Assembly (NCBI RefSeq): GCF_028680575.1
Contig: NZ_JAPCKI010000005.1
Coordinates: 62,001 to 126,000 of the forward strand
Reading direction: 5' to 3'
Source of the DNA: Acidovorax benzenivorans
Lineage (GTDB): Bacteria; Pseudomonadota; Gammaproteobacteria; Burkholderiales; Burkholderiaceae_C
Length of the DNA stretch: 64,000 bases
Each line of letters opens with the position of its first letter. The first letter of the stretch is position 1. Of this stretch, positions 17,244-26,353 are shown piece after piece. The translations under genes and the position numbers were made by a program. Below the pieces are notes generated by a model, which worked only from the letters and a program-made list of their open reading frames with translations, searched no databases and was not told the DNA's origin.

Positions 17244-19205
17244 ATGACCGCAAGCTCCAGCACAGCCCCCGCCAGTGGTGTCAGCCATATTGACGCGCTG
17301 CCCCCCGGCACCCGCCTGGCAGAGTTCGAGATCCTGGCTTTGCTGGGGGTTGGTGGTTTTGGCATGGTCTACAAGGCGTTTGACCATTCCCTGCACCGAG
17401 CGGTGGCCATCAAGGAATACATGCCCTCGGCGCTGGCAGGGCGTTCGCAGGGGCAGTCCCTGTGGGTGCGGTCCTCGTCTGACCAGCAGACTTTTCAGAC
17501 CGGGCTGGTGTCTTTTGTGGGCGAGGCCCGCCTGCTGGCGCAGTTTGACCACCCCTCGCTGGTCAAGGTGTTCCGTTTCTGGGAGGCCAACAACACGGCC
17601 TACATGGTCATGCCGCTGTACTCGGGCATGACGTTCAAGCAAGCCCGTGCCCAGATGCGCACCCCCCCACCCGAGGCCTGGCTGCGCAAGCTGCTGTGGT
17701 CGGTGCTGGACGCGCTGCGTGTGCTGCACGACGGCAACACGCTGCACCGCGACATCTCGCCGGACAACATCTTCCTGCAGGACAACGGCCCTCCGGTGCT
17801 GTTGGACCTGGGCGCTGCCCGGCATGCCATCAATGACCAGGATCGCAAGCACACGGCTGTGCTGAAGGTGAACTACGCGCCCATCGAGCAGTATTCCGAC
17901 GGCGACGAGGAACTGCGCCAGGGCCCGTGGAGCGACCTGTACTCGCTGGCTGCCGTCATGCACGGCTGCCTGACCAACGACACGCCCTTACCCGCCACGC
18001 TGCGCTCCATCCGCGACCGCATGGTGTCGTTCTCACGCATCGCCAAAACCGTCAAGCGGCAGTTTGGCGTGGAGTATTCAGCGCCTTTTGTCGCGGCGAT
18101 TGCCCAGTCGCTGGCCCTGCGGCCCGAGGACCGCCCCCAGAACATTGACGCCTTCCTCCAGACCATGGAGATGACTTCGGCGCCCGACGATGTGCAGCAC
18201 TTCGACTTTCGGGCGGAGTTGGGTGACATCTGGGTGGAGCCTGCCGACCAGCCCGGCCCAGGCCTGCCAACACCCACTGTGGACGTGACCTCCGCTCCCA
18301 AGATCGCGGCCGAAATGCAGGCGCTGGCCTCGCGTGAGGACGCTGCAGTGGCGGTTGCGGCATCGGATGCCGGTCGCCCTGGCGATGACTTGGGTGGGGA
18401 TACGGTGATGTTGGCCGGTCCGGACACGGTGGCGGCGGATGCTGGCGACACCGTATTCATTGACGCCGGTGACACCGTAGTGGCCGATGATGATTCGCGT
18501 TTCGAAGACCTGCCGTACCACCGCTCCCAGGGGGCGGGCGGCCCGCGGGCTGCCGACCATCGCTCTGCGCCGCTGGAGCGGGACCTGGTGCGCGGCAACG
18601 GCAAGCCTGCCAAGTCGCCACGGCGCTCGCCGTTGGTGGTCGGCATTGTGGTGGCTGCCCTGGTGGCCGTGGTGGCCGGAGCCGGTTGGCGCTGGAGCCA
18701 GGGCAACAAGCCGCCCCGCGACGACATCATCACCGAGATGGCCGAGCGCCCTGCGGTGGCCGCCCCCGCTGATGCGCCCCTGGCCGAGGCTTCCGTACCC
18801 ACCGTCGGCGGAGGCGACACGCAAGCCGCAACCCAGGGGGCTGCGGTTGCAGCAGCCAACGCAGCCTCTGCGGCCGCGCCTGCGCCCGCCTTTGTTGTCG
18901 CCTCTGTACCCAAGGCGGTGCCCAGACCTTCCAAACGCGCCGAACCCACGCCCACTCCCATCGTGGTGCATGAAGAGCCCGTGCCCGCGCCGCCTCCGGT
19001 GGTGGCCGAGCCCAAACCCCGCCCTGCGCCGCCGCCCCGCCTGCCCTCGCCGCAGGAGGTGTGCGCCGATGCCAACTTCCTAGCCCGGCCGATGTGCATC
19101 CACCAGGAATGCCAGAAGCCGTCCCAGGCCAATCAAACCATCTGCGTGGAAAACCGCCGCCGTTACGAGGCCGACGAGCAGCGCCGCCGTCAGACGCCGA
19201 ACTAG
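17244..19205 (+). CDS. Membrane-anchored Ser/Thr protein kinase
   Basis: A 653-residue eukaryotic-type kinase. The P-loop GVGGFGMVY is at 35-43, the VAIK Lys at 57, the catalytic HRDISPDN at 168-175 and DLG (for DFG) at 188-190. The cytoplasmic linker carries four octapeptide repeats with a Thr in D-T-V (385-416). One transmembrane helix spans about 464-482. The outer part is rich in Ala, Pro and Val and ends in a small Cys-containing segment (four Cys after residue 610). Targets are unknown. It stands alone, with no phosphatase or FHA protein beside it. Confidence 0.9.
   Translation: MTASSSTAPASGVSHIDALPPGTRLAEFEILALLGVGGFGMVYKAFDHSLHRAVAIKEYMPSALAGRSQGQSLWVRSSSDQQTFQTGLVSFVGEARLLAQFDHPSLVKVFRFWEANNTAYMVMPLYSGMTFKQARAQMRTPPPEAWLRKLLWSVLDALRVLHDGNTLHRDISPDNIFLQDNGPPVLLDLGAARHAINDQDRKHTAVLKVNYAPIEQYSDGDEELRQGPWSDLYSLAAVMHGCLTNDTPLPATLRSIRDRMVSFSRIAKTVKRQFGVEYSAPFVAAIAQSLALRPEDRPQNIDAFLQTMEMTSAPDDVQHFDFRAELGDIWVEPADQPGPGLPTPTVDVTSAPKIAAEMQALASREDAAVAVAASDAGRPGDDLGGDTVMLAGPDTVAADAGDTVFIDAGDTVVADDDSRFEDLPYHRSQGAGGPRAADHRSAPLERDLVRGNGKPAKSPRRSPLVVGIVVAALVAVVAGAGWRWSQGNKPPRDDIITEMAERPAVAAPADAPLAEASVPTVGGGDTQAATQGAAVAAANAASAAAPAPAFVVASVPKAVPRPSKRAEPTPTPIVVHEEPVPAPPPVVAEPKPRPAPPPRLPSPQEVCADANFLARPMCIHQECQKPSQANQTICVENRRRYEADEQRRRQTPN
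18396..18491 (+). repeat. Four in-frame octapeptide repeats in the kinase linker
   Basis: Residues 385-416 read as four 8-residue units, each with D-T-V at positions 2-4 (GDTVMLAG, PDTVAADA, GDTVFIDA, GDTVVADD). Regular spacing of a Thr within an acidic context suggests docking or autophosphorylation sites. Confidence 0.75.
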
Positions 19206-19244
19206 TTGCTGTAGGCCGCGTCAGGGCAATCACGGTGATGCTCT

Positions 19245-19273
19245 TGCGCGAAAGCATGGCTCTTTCGTATAAT
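19245..19273 (+). promoter_or_regulatory. rplM-rpsI promoter
   Basis: TTGCGC (19245-19250), a 17-base spacer, then a perfect TATAAT (19268-19273), about 125 bases before rplM. It is the best sigma70 promoter in the window, as expected for a ribosomal protein operon. Confidence 0.75.
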
Positions 19274-19396
19274 GGAAGGCTTCGCAGCGCTTTTGTGGTC
19301 CCGCGGCGAAGACTTTTTGCCACCTAAGAGGCTTCCTTCAGAGAAGCACCGACCGTGGAAAAGGACCCGCCAAACCCTCTTTTGAAGAGAAAACTC

Positions 19397-19828
19397 ATGA
19401 CAACTACTTTCAGCGCAAAGCCCGCTGAGGTCGTGCACGAGTGGTTTGTGATTGACGCGACCAATAAGGTCCTCGGACGAGTAGCCAGCGAAGTTGCTCT
19501 CCGTTTGCGCGGCAAACACAAGGCCATTTACACGCCTCACGTCGATACCGGTGACTTCATCGTCGTTATCAACGCAGCCCAACTCAAGGTCACCGGCACC
19601 AAGTCCCTGGACAAGGTGTACTACCGTCACTCGGGTTATCCCGGCGGTATCACGGCCACGAACTTCCGCGACATGCAAGCCAAGCACCCCGGCCGCGCGC
19701 TGGAAAAGGCTGTCAAAGGCATGCTGCCCAAGGGTCCCCTTGGCTACGCGATGATCAAGAAACTCAAGGTGTACGGTGGTGCTGAGCATCCCCACACCGC
19801 CCAGCAGCCCAAAGTGCTGGAAATCTAA
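19397..19828 (+). CDS. rplM: 50S ribosomal protein L13
   Basis: A 143-residue ribosomal protein, the family length, with the N-terminal [13 protein letters not shown] and the central HSGYPGG. The ATG at 19397 follows GAAGAGA. It is the first gene of the rplM-rpsI operon. The 120-base leader after the promoter may carry autoregulatory structure, but I see no defined motif. Confidence 0.98.
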   Translation: MTTTFSAKPAEVVHEWFVIDATNKVLGRVASEVALRLRGKHKAIYTPHVDTGDFIVVINAAQLKVTGTKSLDKVYYRHSGYPGGITATNFRDMQAKHPGRALEKAVKGMLPKGPLGYAMIKKLKVYGGAEHPHTAQQPKVLEI

Positions 19829-19839
19829 GGAGCCTTGAG

Positions 19840-20232
19840 ATGATTGGTGAATGGAACAATGGCACAGGCCGTCGCAAGTCCAGCGTCGCCCGCGTGTTTC
19901 TGAAAAAAGGCTCCGGCAAGATCACGGTGAACGGCAAGGACATCCAGTCCTATTTCGGCCGCGAAACCTCGATCATGATTGCCAAGCAACCCCTGGCGTT
20001 GACCAACCATGTCGAAACCTTCGACATCCAGATCAACGTGCACGGTGGTGGTGAATCCGGCCAGGCTGGCGCTGCCCGCCACGGTATCACCCGCGCTCTG
20101 ATCGATTACGACGCATCCCTCAAGCCCGTCCTGAGCCAAGCCGGCTTTGTGACCCGCGATGCGCGTGAAGTCGAACGTAAGAAGGTCGGTCTGCACTCCG
20201 CACGCCGCGCCAAGCAGTTCTCCAAGCGTTAA
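19840..20232 (+). CDS. rpsI: 30S ribosomal protein S9
   Basis: A 130-residue ribosomal protein with the family start [12 protein letters not shown] and the basic C-terminus RRAKQFSKR that reaches the decoding centre. It starts 11 bases after rplM with AAGGAG upstream. A strong terminator follows. Confidence 0.98.
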   Translation: MIGEWNNGTGRRKSSVARVFLKKGSGKITVNGKDIQSYFGRETSIMIAKQPLALTNHVETFDIQINVHGGGESGQAGAARHGITRALIDYDASLKPVLSQAGFVTRDAREVERKKVGLHSARRAKQFSKR

Positions 20233-20303
20233 GCTTTGGCCCTGCCGGATGTTGCCCTGGGCAGCATCCACTGCAAGGCACTCCTCGCGAGTGCTTTACA
20301 GAG

Positions 20304-20329
20304 AAAAACCGCCTTCGGGCGGTTTTTTC
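20304..20329 (+). terminator. Rho-independent terminator of rplM-rpsI
   Basis: The stem ACCGCC-TTCG-GGCGGT is followed by six T, with a TTCG tetraloop. It stands about 70 bases after the rpsI stop. A near-identical hairpin follows erpA at 22115. Confidence 0.9.
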
Positions 20330-20388
20330 GTTTATGGTGCGCTCTTTCTTTTTTTGGGGGGGGCTTCCATGGTCCGCCTGTTGAGCCT

Positions 20389-21099
20389 ATGCGCTTTCGC
20401 CTGCTTCGCCGTCGGTTGACCATCAGCGCCCCCCGGGTGGCCATCCGCAGCGCCTTGCCATGGCCCTTTCGCTGGATGGCCCTGGCTGTGGTGATGGGGT
20501 TTTGCGCCGCCGTGGCGTTGTGGGCCTTCGAGTTTGGCAAGTCCATTGCGGGGCTCGATACCGTTTCGCGTGACGAAGTGGTCCAGATGAAGGCGGAGAT
20601 CAGCCGCCTGCGCGAAGAGGGCCAGGAGCGCCAGACCGTCGCATTAACTGCCGAGAGCCTGCTGGCCACCGAGCGCGCGGCCAAGGAGAGCCTGATGGCC
20701 CAGGTGCGCCAGCTCGAAGCCGACAACCGCACGCTGCGCGAGGATCTGGGCTTCTTCGAAAAGCTGATTCCTGCGGCCAAGACCGATGGGCTGGCGATTC
20801 GCGCGCTGCAGGCCGAGGTGTTGGGCGGGATGCAACTGCGCTGGCAGGTGCTGGTGATCCAGGCCGCCCGCAATGCGCCGGAGTTCAACGGGCGGCTGGA
20901 GCTGGTGCTGGCGGGCACGCTGGATGGCAAGCCCTGGACGCAAACCCAGCCGCCCCAGGGCCAGTCGCTGCAGGTCAAACAATACCGCCGCATCGAGGGC
21001 GTGCTCGATTTGCCGCCCCAGGCCGTGGTAAAAACCGTGACCGCACGTGTGTTGGAGGGGGCTACCGTCCGCACCAGCCAGACCATGGCCATCGAATAG
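20389..21099 (+). CDS. Coiled-coil inner-membrane protein of the DUF6776 type
   Basis: A 236-residue protein with a basic N-terminus, one transmembrane helix at about 28-48, a coiled coil at about 58-110 (RLREEGQERQT to LEADNRTLREDLGF), then a small soluble domain. The frame opens upstream inside the rpsI terminator; the ATG at 20389 gives a sensible membrane protein. No enzymatic motif is present. It lies just before a bactofilin gene, which suggests an envelope or cell-shape role. The family name is from memory of its position; function is unknown. Confidence 0.75.
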   Translation: MRFRLLRRRLTISAPRVAIRSALPWPFRWMALAVVMGFCAAVALWAFEFGKSIAGLDTVSRDEVVQMKAEISRLREEGQERQTVALTAESLLATERAAKESLMAQVRQLEADNRTLREDLGFFEKLIPAAKTDGLAIRALQAEVLGGMQLRWQVLVIQAARNAPEFNGRLELVLAGTLDGKPWTQTQPPQGQSLQVKQYRRIEGVLDLPPQAVVKTVTARVLEGATVRTSQTMAIE

Positions 21100-21247
21100 T
21101 GTGAGGTTGGTGATGATGCCCCGGCAAGGTCCCGACGCACTCGCTCAGTTAGCCCGTGCCACCTGCCGTCACCCGTAGCCGATCTGGCCTCATTCCATCC
21201 GCAAGCGGGTCTCAGAGCCCGCCTGCCCCTTCAGGAGTCCCCCGACC

Positions 21248-21646
21248 ATGTTCTCACGCAAAAAGCAGCCGCCCATCAAAAGCCTGGTGGCGCAGGGCAC
21301 CAAGATTGAAGGCAATGTGCATTTTGCCGAGGGCATGCGCATTGATGGTGAAGTGGTCGGCGATATCCGGGCTGCGGCGGACCAGTCCAGCATCCTTGTG
21401 ATCTCGGAGACCGCGCGGGTTGAGGGGGCGGTGCATGCCGACCATGTGATCATCAACGGCCAGGTGTTGGGCCCCGTGCATGCGGGCGAGCTGCTGGAGC
21501 TGCAGCCCAAGGCGCAGATCAGCGGCAATGTGCATTACAAGGCCCTGGAGATGCACCAGGGCGCCGTGATCGCGGGGCAATTGATTCCAATGGCCGTGCT
21601 GGTGGCAGAAAAGCCCCCACTGAAGTTAGCGTCAAACAGCCAGTGA
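21248..21646 (+). CDS. Bactofilin (polymer-forming cytoskeletal protein)
   Basis: A 132-residue beta-helical protein. The repeated Gly-Xaa-hydrophobic pattern (IEGNVHFAEGMRIDGEVVGDI, ISGNVHY) is typical of bactofilins, which self-assemble without nucleotide and scaffold cell-wall enzymes. The N-terminus FSRKKQPP is short and disordered, as in the family. It follows the coiled-coil membrane protein, a possible partner. Confidence 0.92.
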   Translation: MFSRKKQPPIKSLVAQGTKIEGNVHFAEGMRIDGEVVGDIRAAADQSSILVISETARVEGAVHADHVIINGQVLGPVHAGELLELQPKAQISGNVHYKALEMHQGAVIAGQLIPMAVLVAEKPPLKLASNSQ

Positions 21647-21706
21647 CCTGAATTCCCGAGAGGTTTGCAGTAGTATTCCCTGCAAACACTGAACCCGGAG
21701 TACCCC

Positions 21707-22072
21707 ATGAGCGCAGTTGCCGAAAACATCCAGACCGAAATGCCCGCCCCCATTCTGTTCACCGACAGCGCGGCGGCCAAGGTGGCGGACCTGATTGCCG
21801 AAGAAGGCAACCCTGACCTGAAGTTGCGGGTGTTCGTGCAGGGTGGTGGTTGCTCCGGCTTCCAATACGGTTTCACGTTCGATGAAATCACCAACGAAGA
21901 CGACACCACCATGACCAAGAATGGTGTGTCGTTGCTCATCGATGCGATGAGCTACCAGTACCTGGTGGGCGCAGAGATCGACTACAAGGAAGACCTGCAA
22001 GGCGCGCAGTTCGTGATCAAGAACCCCAACGCCACCACCACCTGCGGCTGCGGCTCCAGCTTCTCGGCCTGA
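21707..22072 (+). CDS. erpA: Iron-sulfur cluster insertion protein
   Basis: A 121-residue A-type carrier with the three conserved cysteines (one in GGGCSGF, two in the C-terminal CGCGSSF) that hold a transient Fe-S cluster for delivery to apo-enzymes. It begins 60 bases after the bactofilin gene and ends at a terminator. Length and motifs fit ErpA rather than IscA. Confidence 0.95.
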   Translation: MSAVAENIQTEMPAPILFTDSAAAKVADLIAEEGNPDLKLRVFVQGGGCSGFQYGFTFDEITNEDDTTMTKNGVSLLIDAMSYQYLVGAEIDYKEDLQGAQFVIKNPNATTTCGCGSSFSA

Positions 22073-22114
22073 GCGGCACCGTGCCAGGCAAAGACCTGCG
22101 CCTCTGAATGAATC

Positions 22115-22136
22115 AACCGCCTTCGGGCGGTTTTTT
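22115..22136 (+). terminator. Rho-independent terminator after erpA
   Basis: The stem ACCGCC-TTCG-GGCGGT with a run of six T. It lies 40 bases after erpA and just before the MFS gene, showing that the MFS gene is a separate unit and that its start must lie downstream. Confidence 0.9.
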
Positions 22137-22176
22137 CATGGGGTCGTTTGTTTCGTTTTTGAAAGACCTGCAAACC

Positions 22177-23598
22177 ATGCGCCAGGAACCCTCCCAGAAA
22201 GTGCTGCTGTGGCTGGTGGCCGTCGGCTTCTTCATGCAGACGCTGGACGCCACCATCGTCAACACCGCGCTACCCGCCATGGCCCAGAGTCTGGGCGAGA
22301 GCCCGCTGCGCATGCAGTCGGTGGTGGTGGCGTATTCGTTGGCCATGGCAATGCTGATCCCGGCGTCGGGCTGGGTGGCCGACCGGTTTGGTGCGCGCCG
22401 GGTGTACTTTCTGGCCATCGTCTTTTTTGTGGCGGGCTCGGTGTTCTGTGCGCTGTCGCACAGTCTGACTCAGCTGGTGGCCGCGCGGGTGGTCCAGGGC
22501 CTGGGAGGCGCCTTGCTACTGCCCGTGGGACGGCTGGTGGTGTTGCGCACCTTCCCGCGCGAGAAGTTCTTGCAGGCCATGAGTTTTGTGGCCATTCCCG
22601 GGCTGATTGGCCCGCTGATCGGCCCCACCCTGGGTGGCTGGCTGGTCGAGGTCGCATCCTGGCACTGGATCTTTCTGATCAACGTGCCGGTGGGGTTGTT
22701 GGGCTGTGCGGCCACCATGCGCTACATGCCGGGGGTGCCAGCGCCGACGGTGGCGCGGTTTGACCTGGCGGGTTACCTGATGCTGGCCTTTGGCATGGTG
22801 GCGCTGTCGCTGGCGCTGGACGGCCTGGCCAGCCTGGGGCTGCGGCAGGCGAGTGTGCTGGTGCTCATGATCTTTGGGCTGGCCAGCCTGGTGGCCTACT
22901 GGCTGCACGCGGCGCGGCGGCCTGACCCACTGTTTTCGCCCCGGCTGTTCTCGGTGGATACCTTGCGCATCGGGCTGCTGGGCAATCTGTTTGCCCGGCT
23001 GGGCAGCTCGTGCATGCCGTTCCTCATTCCGTTGCTGCTGCAGGTCACCATGGGCTACTCGCCGCTGCAGGCGGGCATGATGATGCTGCCCGTGGCGGTG
23101 GCGGGCATGTCGATGAAGCGGTTCACCACCACGCTGATCACCCGCTTTGGTTACCGCCAGGTGCTGGTGGGCAATACGTTGCTGGTGGGCCTGACCATGG
23201 CCAGCTTCGGGCTGGCGGCACCCTCGCAACCGCTGTGGGTGCATGTGGTGCAGCTGGCGGTGTTTGGTGCGGTCAACTCGCTGCAGTTCACGGCTATGAA
23301 CACCGTGACCCTCAAAGATCTGGGGCACGACATGGCCAGCAGCGGCAACAGCCTGCTGTCGATGGTGCAGATGGTGGCCATGGGCATGGGGGTGGCTGCG
23401 GCGGGGGCGGTGCTGGCGGCGTTCACTGATTTCTTCCAGCCCACTGGCACGGCCCAGACCCTGCAAGCCTTTCAGGCCACGTTTGCCTGCATGGGGCTGA
23501 TCACGGTGGCTTCAGCGGGCATCTTCTGGCAACTGTCGCCGCAAGACCGGTCCGGCAGCCAGGCTGGGGCTTCGGTCGATGCCGGGGATCACGGCTGA
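22177..23598 (+). CDS. MFS transporter of the DHA2 (EmrB/QacA) type
   Basis: A 473-residue inner-membrane protein with about 14 hydrophobic segments. The motif LDATIVNTALP near residue 25 and GWVADRFGARR near 65 are typical of proton-coupled multidrug exporters of the DHA2 group. The frame opens at 22108 inside the terminator; the ATG at 22177 begins like the family. The ATG at 22138 is the alternative. No membrane-fusion protein gene is adjacent, so it probably works alone. The substrate is unknown. Confidence 0.9.
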   Translation: MRQEPSQKVLLWLVAVGFFMQTLDATIVNTALPAMAQSLGESPLRMQSVVVAYSLAMAMLIPASGWVADRFGARRVYFLAIVFFVAGSVFCALSHSLTQLVAARVVQGLGGALLLPVGRLVVLRTFPREKFLQAMSFVAIPGLIGPLIGPTLGGWLVEVASWHWIFLINVPVGLLGCAATMRYMPGVPAPTVARFDLAGYLMLAFGMVALSLALDGLASLGLRQASVLVLMIFGLASLVAYWLHAARRPDPLFSPRLFSVDTLRIGLLGNLFARLGSSCMPFLIPLLLQVTMGYSPLQAGMMMLPVAVAGMSMKRFTTTLITRFGYRQVLVGNTLLVGLTMASFGLAAPSQPLWVHVVQLAVFGAVNSLQFTAMNTVTLKDLGHDMASSGNSLLSMVQMVAMGMGVAAAGAVLAAFTDFFQPTGTAQTLQAFQATFACMGLITVASAGIFWQLSPQDRSGSQAGASVDAGDHG

Positions 23599-23631
23599 GC
23601 GCCCTGCAAAGGGGCGCCTAGCCAGGACGAT

Positions 23632-24741
23632 TTAAGCAGGGTACACCGCACCCAGCACGCGGGGGCCGGCAGCGCCCGTCACGCTGGGCAGGTTGCCCGG
23701 CGCACCGCACAGTGCCTGGCGCGCCAGCCAGGCAAAGGCGGCGGCCTCCACCTGCAGGGCGGGCAGGCCCAGCGCATCGGTGGCCACCACCTGCAAGGAC
23801 GGGCAGGCGGTCTGCAGCCGCTGCATGAGCTGGCCATTGAGCGCGCCACCGCCGCATACGGCCAGAGTTTTGCTATTGTTTAGATAGCTGTTAGCGCATA
23901 TAGCACTAGCGCTTGCGGTGAATTCGGTCAATGTAGCCTGTACGTCGGCCGCTGCGGCCTGCGCAAAGGGCTGCAGGTGCGTTGCCAGCCAGACGGGGTT
24001 GAACAGGTCGCGGCCCGTGCTTTTGGGGGGCGCCTTGTGCAGATACGGCTCCTGCAGCAACGTAGCCAGCAGGTCCGGCAGCACTTGGCCCGTGGCGGCC
24101 CAGGCGCCATCCTTGTCAAATGGCTGGCCGGTGTGTTGCTGGCACCAGTGGTCCATGAGGGCGTTGCCAGGGCCGCAGTCAAAACCCAGCACGCTGCCGT
24201 CCGCCCCCAGCACGCTGAGGTTGGAGATGCCGCCAATGTTCAGCACCAGCACCGTCTCGTCCGGCCGCCCGAACACGCCCTGGTGGAAGGCGGGCACCAG
24301 CGGCGCACCCTGGCCACCCGCGGCCACGTCGCGGCTGCGGAGGTCGGCCACCACGGCAATGCCCGTCAGCTCGGCCAGCAGGGCTGGGTTGCCCAGTTGC
24401 AGCGTGTAGCCCATGCCGTCGAATTCCTGGGGGCGGTGCCGCACCGTCTGCCCGTGGGCGCCTATTGCACGGATGGCGCTCGCCGGGTAGCCGCTGCGCT
24501 GCAGCAGCGTGTGCACCACCTCGGCATAGGCGCGCGACAGGGCGTTGCCCGCCAGCGCGGCACGGTGCAGCTCGTTGTCGCCGGGGGTGTTGAGGGCCAG
24601 CAGCTCGGCGCGCAGCGCGGGCGCAAAAGCTGTGCTGGCATGGAGCGGGACCCGCATGCGCGGGCCGGAAAAGTCGGCCAACACCCCGTCGATCCCGTCG
24701 AGCGAGGTGCCTGACATCAGGCCGATGTACAGATCGGACAT
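23632..24741 (-). CDS. anmK: Anhydro-N-acetylmuramic acid kinase with in-frame repeat
   Basis: A 369-residue cytoplasmic kinase that opens and phosphorylates 1,6-anhydroMurNAc from recycled cell wall. Motifs are LMSGTSLDGID near residue 8, the phosphate-binding NIGGISN, and CGGGALNG late in the sequence. Residues about 273-292 (around ICANSYLNN) are encoded by a copy of the dispersed palindromic repeat and read through without stop. The segment falls just before the CGGG strand, where an exposed turn can tolerate change. M23 peptidase and tyrS lie upstream. Confidence 0.94.
   Translation of the reverse strand: MSDLYIGLMSGTSLDGIDGVLADFSGPRMRVPLHASTAFAPALRAELLALNTPGDNELHRAALAGNALSRAYAEVVHTLLQRSGYPASAIRAIGAHGQTVRHRPQEFDGMGYTLQLGNPALLAELTGIAVVADLRSRDVAAGGQGAPLVPAFHQGVFGRPDETVLVLNIGGISNLSVLGADGSVLGFDCGPGNALMDHWCQQHTGQPFDKDGAWAATGQVLPDLLATLLQEPYLHKAPPKSTGRDLFNPVWLATHLQPFAQAAAADVQATLTEFTASASAICANSYLNNSKTLAVCGGGALNGQLMQRLQTACPSLQVVATDALGLPALQVEAAAFAWLARQALCGAPGNLPSVTGAAGPRVLGAVYPA
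23866..23925 (-). repeat. Dispersed palindromic repeat, copy 3, inside anmK
   Basis: TTTTGCTATTGTTTAGATAGC starts this copy, followed by TTAGCGCATATAGCACTAGCGC. It is translated in frame on the minus strand as part of AnmK. Confidence 0.65.
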
Positions 24742-24778
24742 GGCCTGTTGGGTGATGTCTTGGGCTGCGGGGGCGAGA

Positions 24779-26149
24779 TCAGTCTGCGCTGGCTTGCTCG
24801 ATGAGCGCCGCGGCGTTCAGCTGAACGCGCATGTTGGCAGCCAGGCGGTTAAACGCAGGGCGCGCAGCCGCCGATACGGGGGCGGCGGCTTCGCTCTGGG
24901 CCACGATGGTCATCGGGTCCTGGTGCACGCCGTTGACGCGAAACTCAAAGTGCAGGTGGGGGCCGGTGGCCCAGCCGGTGGCGCCCACGGCGCCCAGCGT
25001 CTGGCCCTGTTCGATCGACTGGCCCTGGCGCACGTCGATGCGGCTCAGGTGGGCATACACCGTGACGTGCTGGTTGCGGTGCTTGATGAACACCACGTTG
25101 CCGTAGCCGTTTTGCACGCCCGCAAACTCCACCACGCCATCGCCCACGGTGCGCACGGCGGTGCCGGTGGGGGCGGCAAAGTCGGTGCCCAGGTGAGCGC
25201 GCCATGTCTGCAGGATGGGGTGCAGGCGCATCTTAAAGCCGCTGGTCACGCGCGAGAACTCGACGGGCGAAGTCAGGTAGGCGCGGCGCATGCTTTCGCC
25301 GTCCAGCGTGTAGTAGGCGCCCTTGGTGGCCTGGGGTTCCTGGAACCAGATGGCCTGGTGGGTCTTGTTGTTGTTGACGAATTCAGCGCTCAACACGCGG
25401 CCGCTGGAGAGCGGCTCGCCATCGGCTTCCAGCGTTTCGTATACCACCGAGAAGCGGTCGCCCTTGCGCAGCGAACGGCGAAAATCAATGTTGCCCGAGA
25501 ACAGTTCGGCCACCTGCACGGCCACGGCGTCGGGGATGTTGGACGCATCGGTGGCGGCAAACAACGAGCTGTGGATGATGCCGCCCGCCAGACGGCTGTT
25601 GGTCGTCATCTTGGCGGTTTCGATGCGCGTCGCAAATTGGTTGTCGCTCGTGCGCTCAACGATCAGGCGGCGGAAGTTGCCGCTGTCGTCCGGCACCCAG
25701 CGCACCGTCAGGCGAATCAGGCGGTGGTCGTCCGTGGTTTCTGCCGACACGATGCGGCCGGTACGGCCCAGCACGTTCTGGCGCACCGGCGTGTCGCTGC
25801 GCATGAAGGCGGCGGCGGCCGGGTCGGCCACGCCCATGCGCTGCAGCAGCGACTCGGGGGTGTCGCTGCTGCGCACCTGTTCGGAGCGGAACAGCGAAAA
25901 ACTGGGGGCGTCCAGCTGGCCCAGCACGAGGTCTTCGGCCAGCGATTCGACCGGGTAGTTCACCATGCGCACCGGCAGCTCGGCCGGATCGGGCGCGAAG
26001 GAGGCCACGGCAAATGCGCCGCCGCCACCTGTCAGCAGGATGGCTGCGACAGCGGCGGTGATGCGTTTGGGATGTTGTTGGATCGTGTGGGACAGCCGGT
26101 CAAGCAAAGCGATGCTGGCGGTGCGGACCGTAGTTAGGCCGTGAATCAA
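24779..26149 (-). CDS. M23-family murein endopeptidase, membrane anchored
   Basis: About 456 residues. A transmembrane helix near the N-terminus (about 30-50) is followed by an OapA/LysM-like middle part and a C-terminal LytM domain with the Zn ligands in HLGTDFAAP and HLHFEF. Such proteins cut peptide cross-links of peptidoglycan in the periplasm. The start is uncertain. I use the TTG at 26149, after which the sequence is family-like; a GTG at 26221 would add 24 residues. It is divergent from tyrS and probably cotranscribed with anmK, linking wall cutting to wall recycling. Confidence 0.87.
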   Translation of the reverse strand: MIHGLTTVRTASIALLDRLSHTIQQHPKRITAAVAAILLTGGGGAFAVASFAPDPAELPVRMVNYPVESLAEDLVLGQLDAPSFSLFRSEQVRSSDTPESLLQRMGVADPAAAAFMRSDTPVRQNVLGRTGRIVSAETTDDHRLIRLTVRWVPDDSGNFRRLIVERTSDNQFATRIETAKMTTNSRLAGGIIHSSLFAATDASNIPDAVAVQVAELFSGNIDFRRSLRKGDRFSVVYETLEADGEPLSSGRVLSAEFVNNNKTHQAIWFQEPQATKGAYYTLDGESMRRAYLTSPVEFSRVTSGFKMRLHPILQTWRAHLGTDFAAPTGTAVRTVGDGVVEFAGVQNGYGNVVFIKHRNQHVTVYAHLSRIDVRQGQSIEQGQTLGAVGATGWATGPHLHFEFRVNGVHQDPMTIVAQSEAAAPVSAAARPAFNRLAANMRVQLNAAALIEQASAD

Positions 26150-26353
26150 AGGTCTATCCCCAGGGTGATTGCGAACCCGTGACACTCCCCCGGTGCGAAG
26201 ACGGGGCAAGGCGGGGAACACAGACTGTCAGGCTGCAGCCATTCGACAGGATGGTGAAAAACAGGTCGAAACGGCGGGCCCACTAGAATCCGCCTCTGCA
26301 ATGTGGGCTGAAGTATAGCGGCGCATGCTGTCTAGACATCCAAAAAAACCCTT

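Noticed and set aside
19274-19396. A ribosomal L13 leader motif before rplM
   Set aside because: The leader is long enough, but I could not find a conserved structure and the known motif is from Firmicutes.
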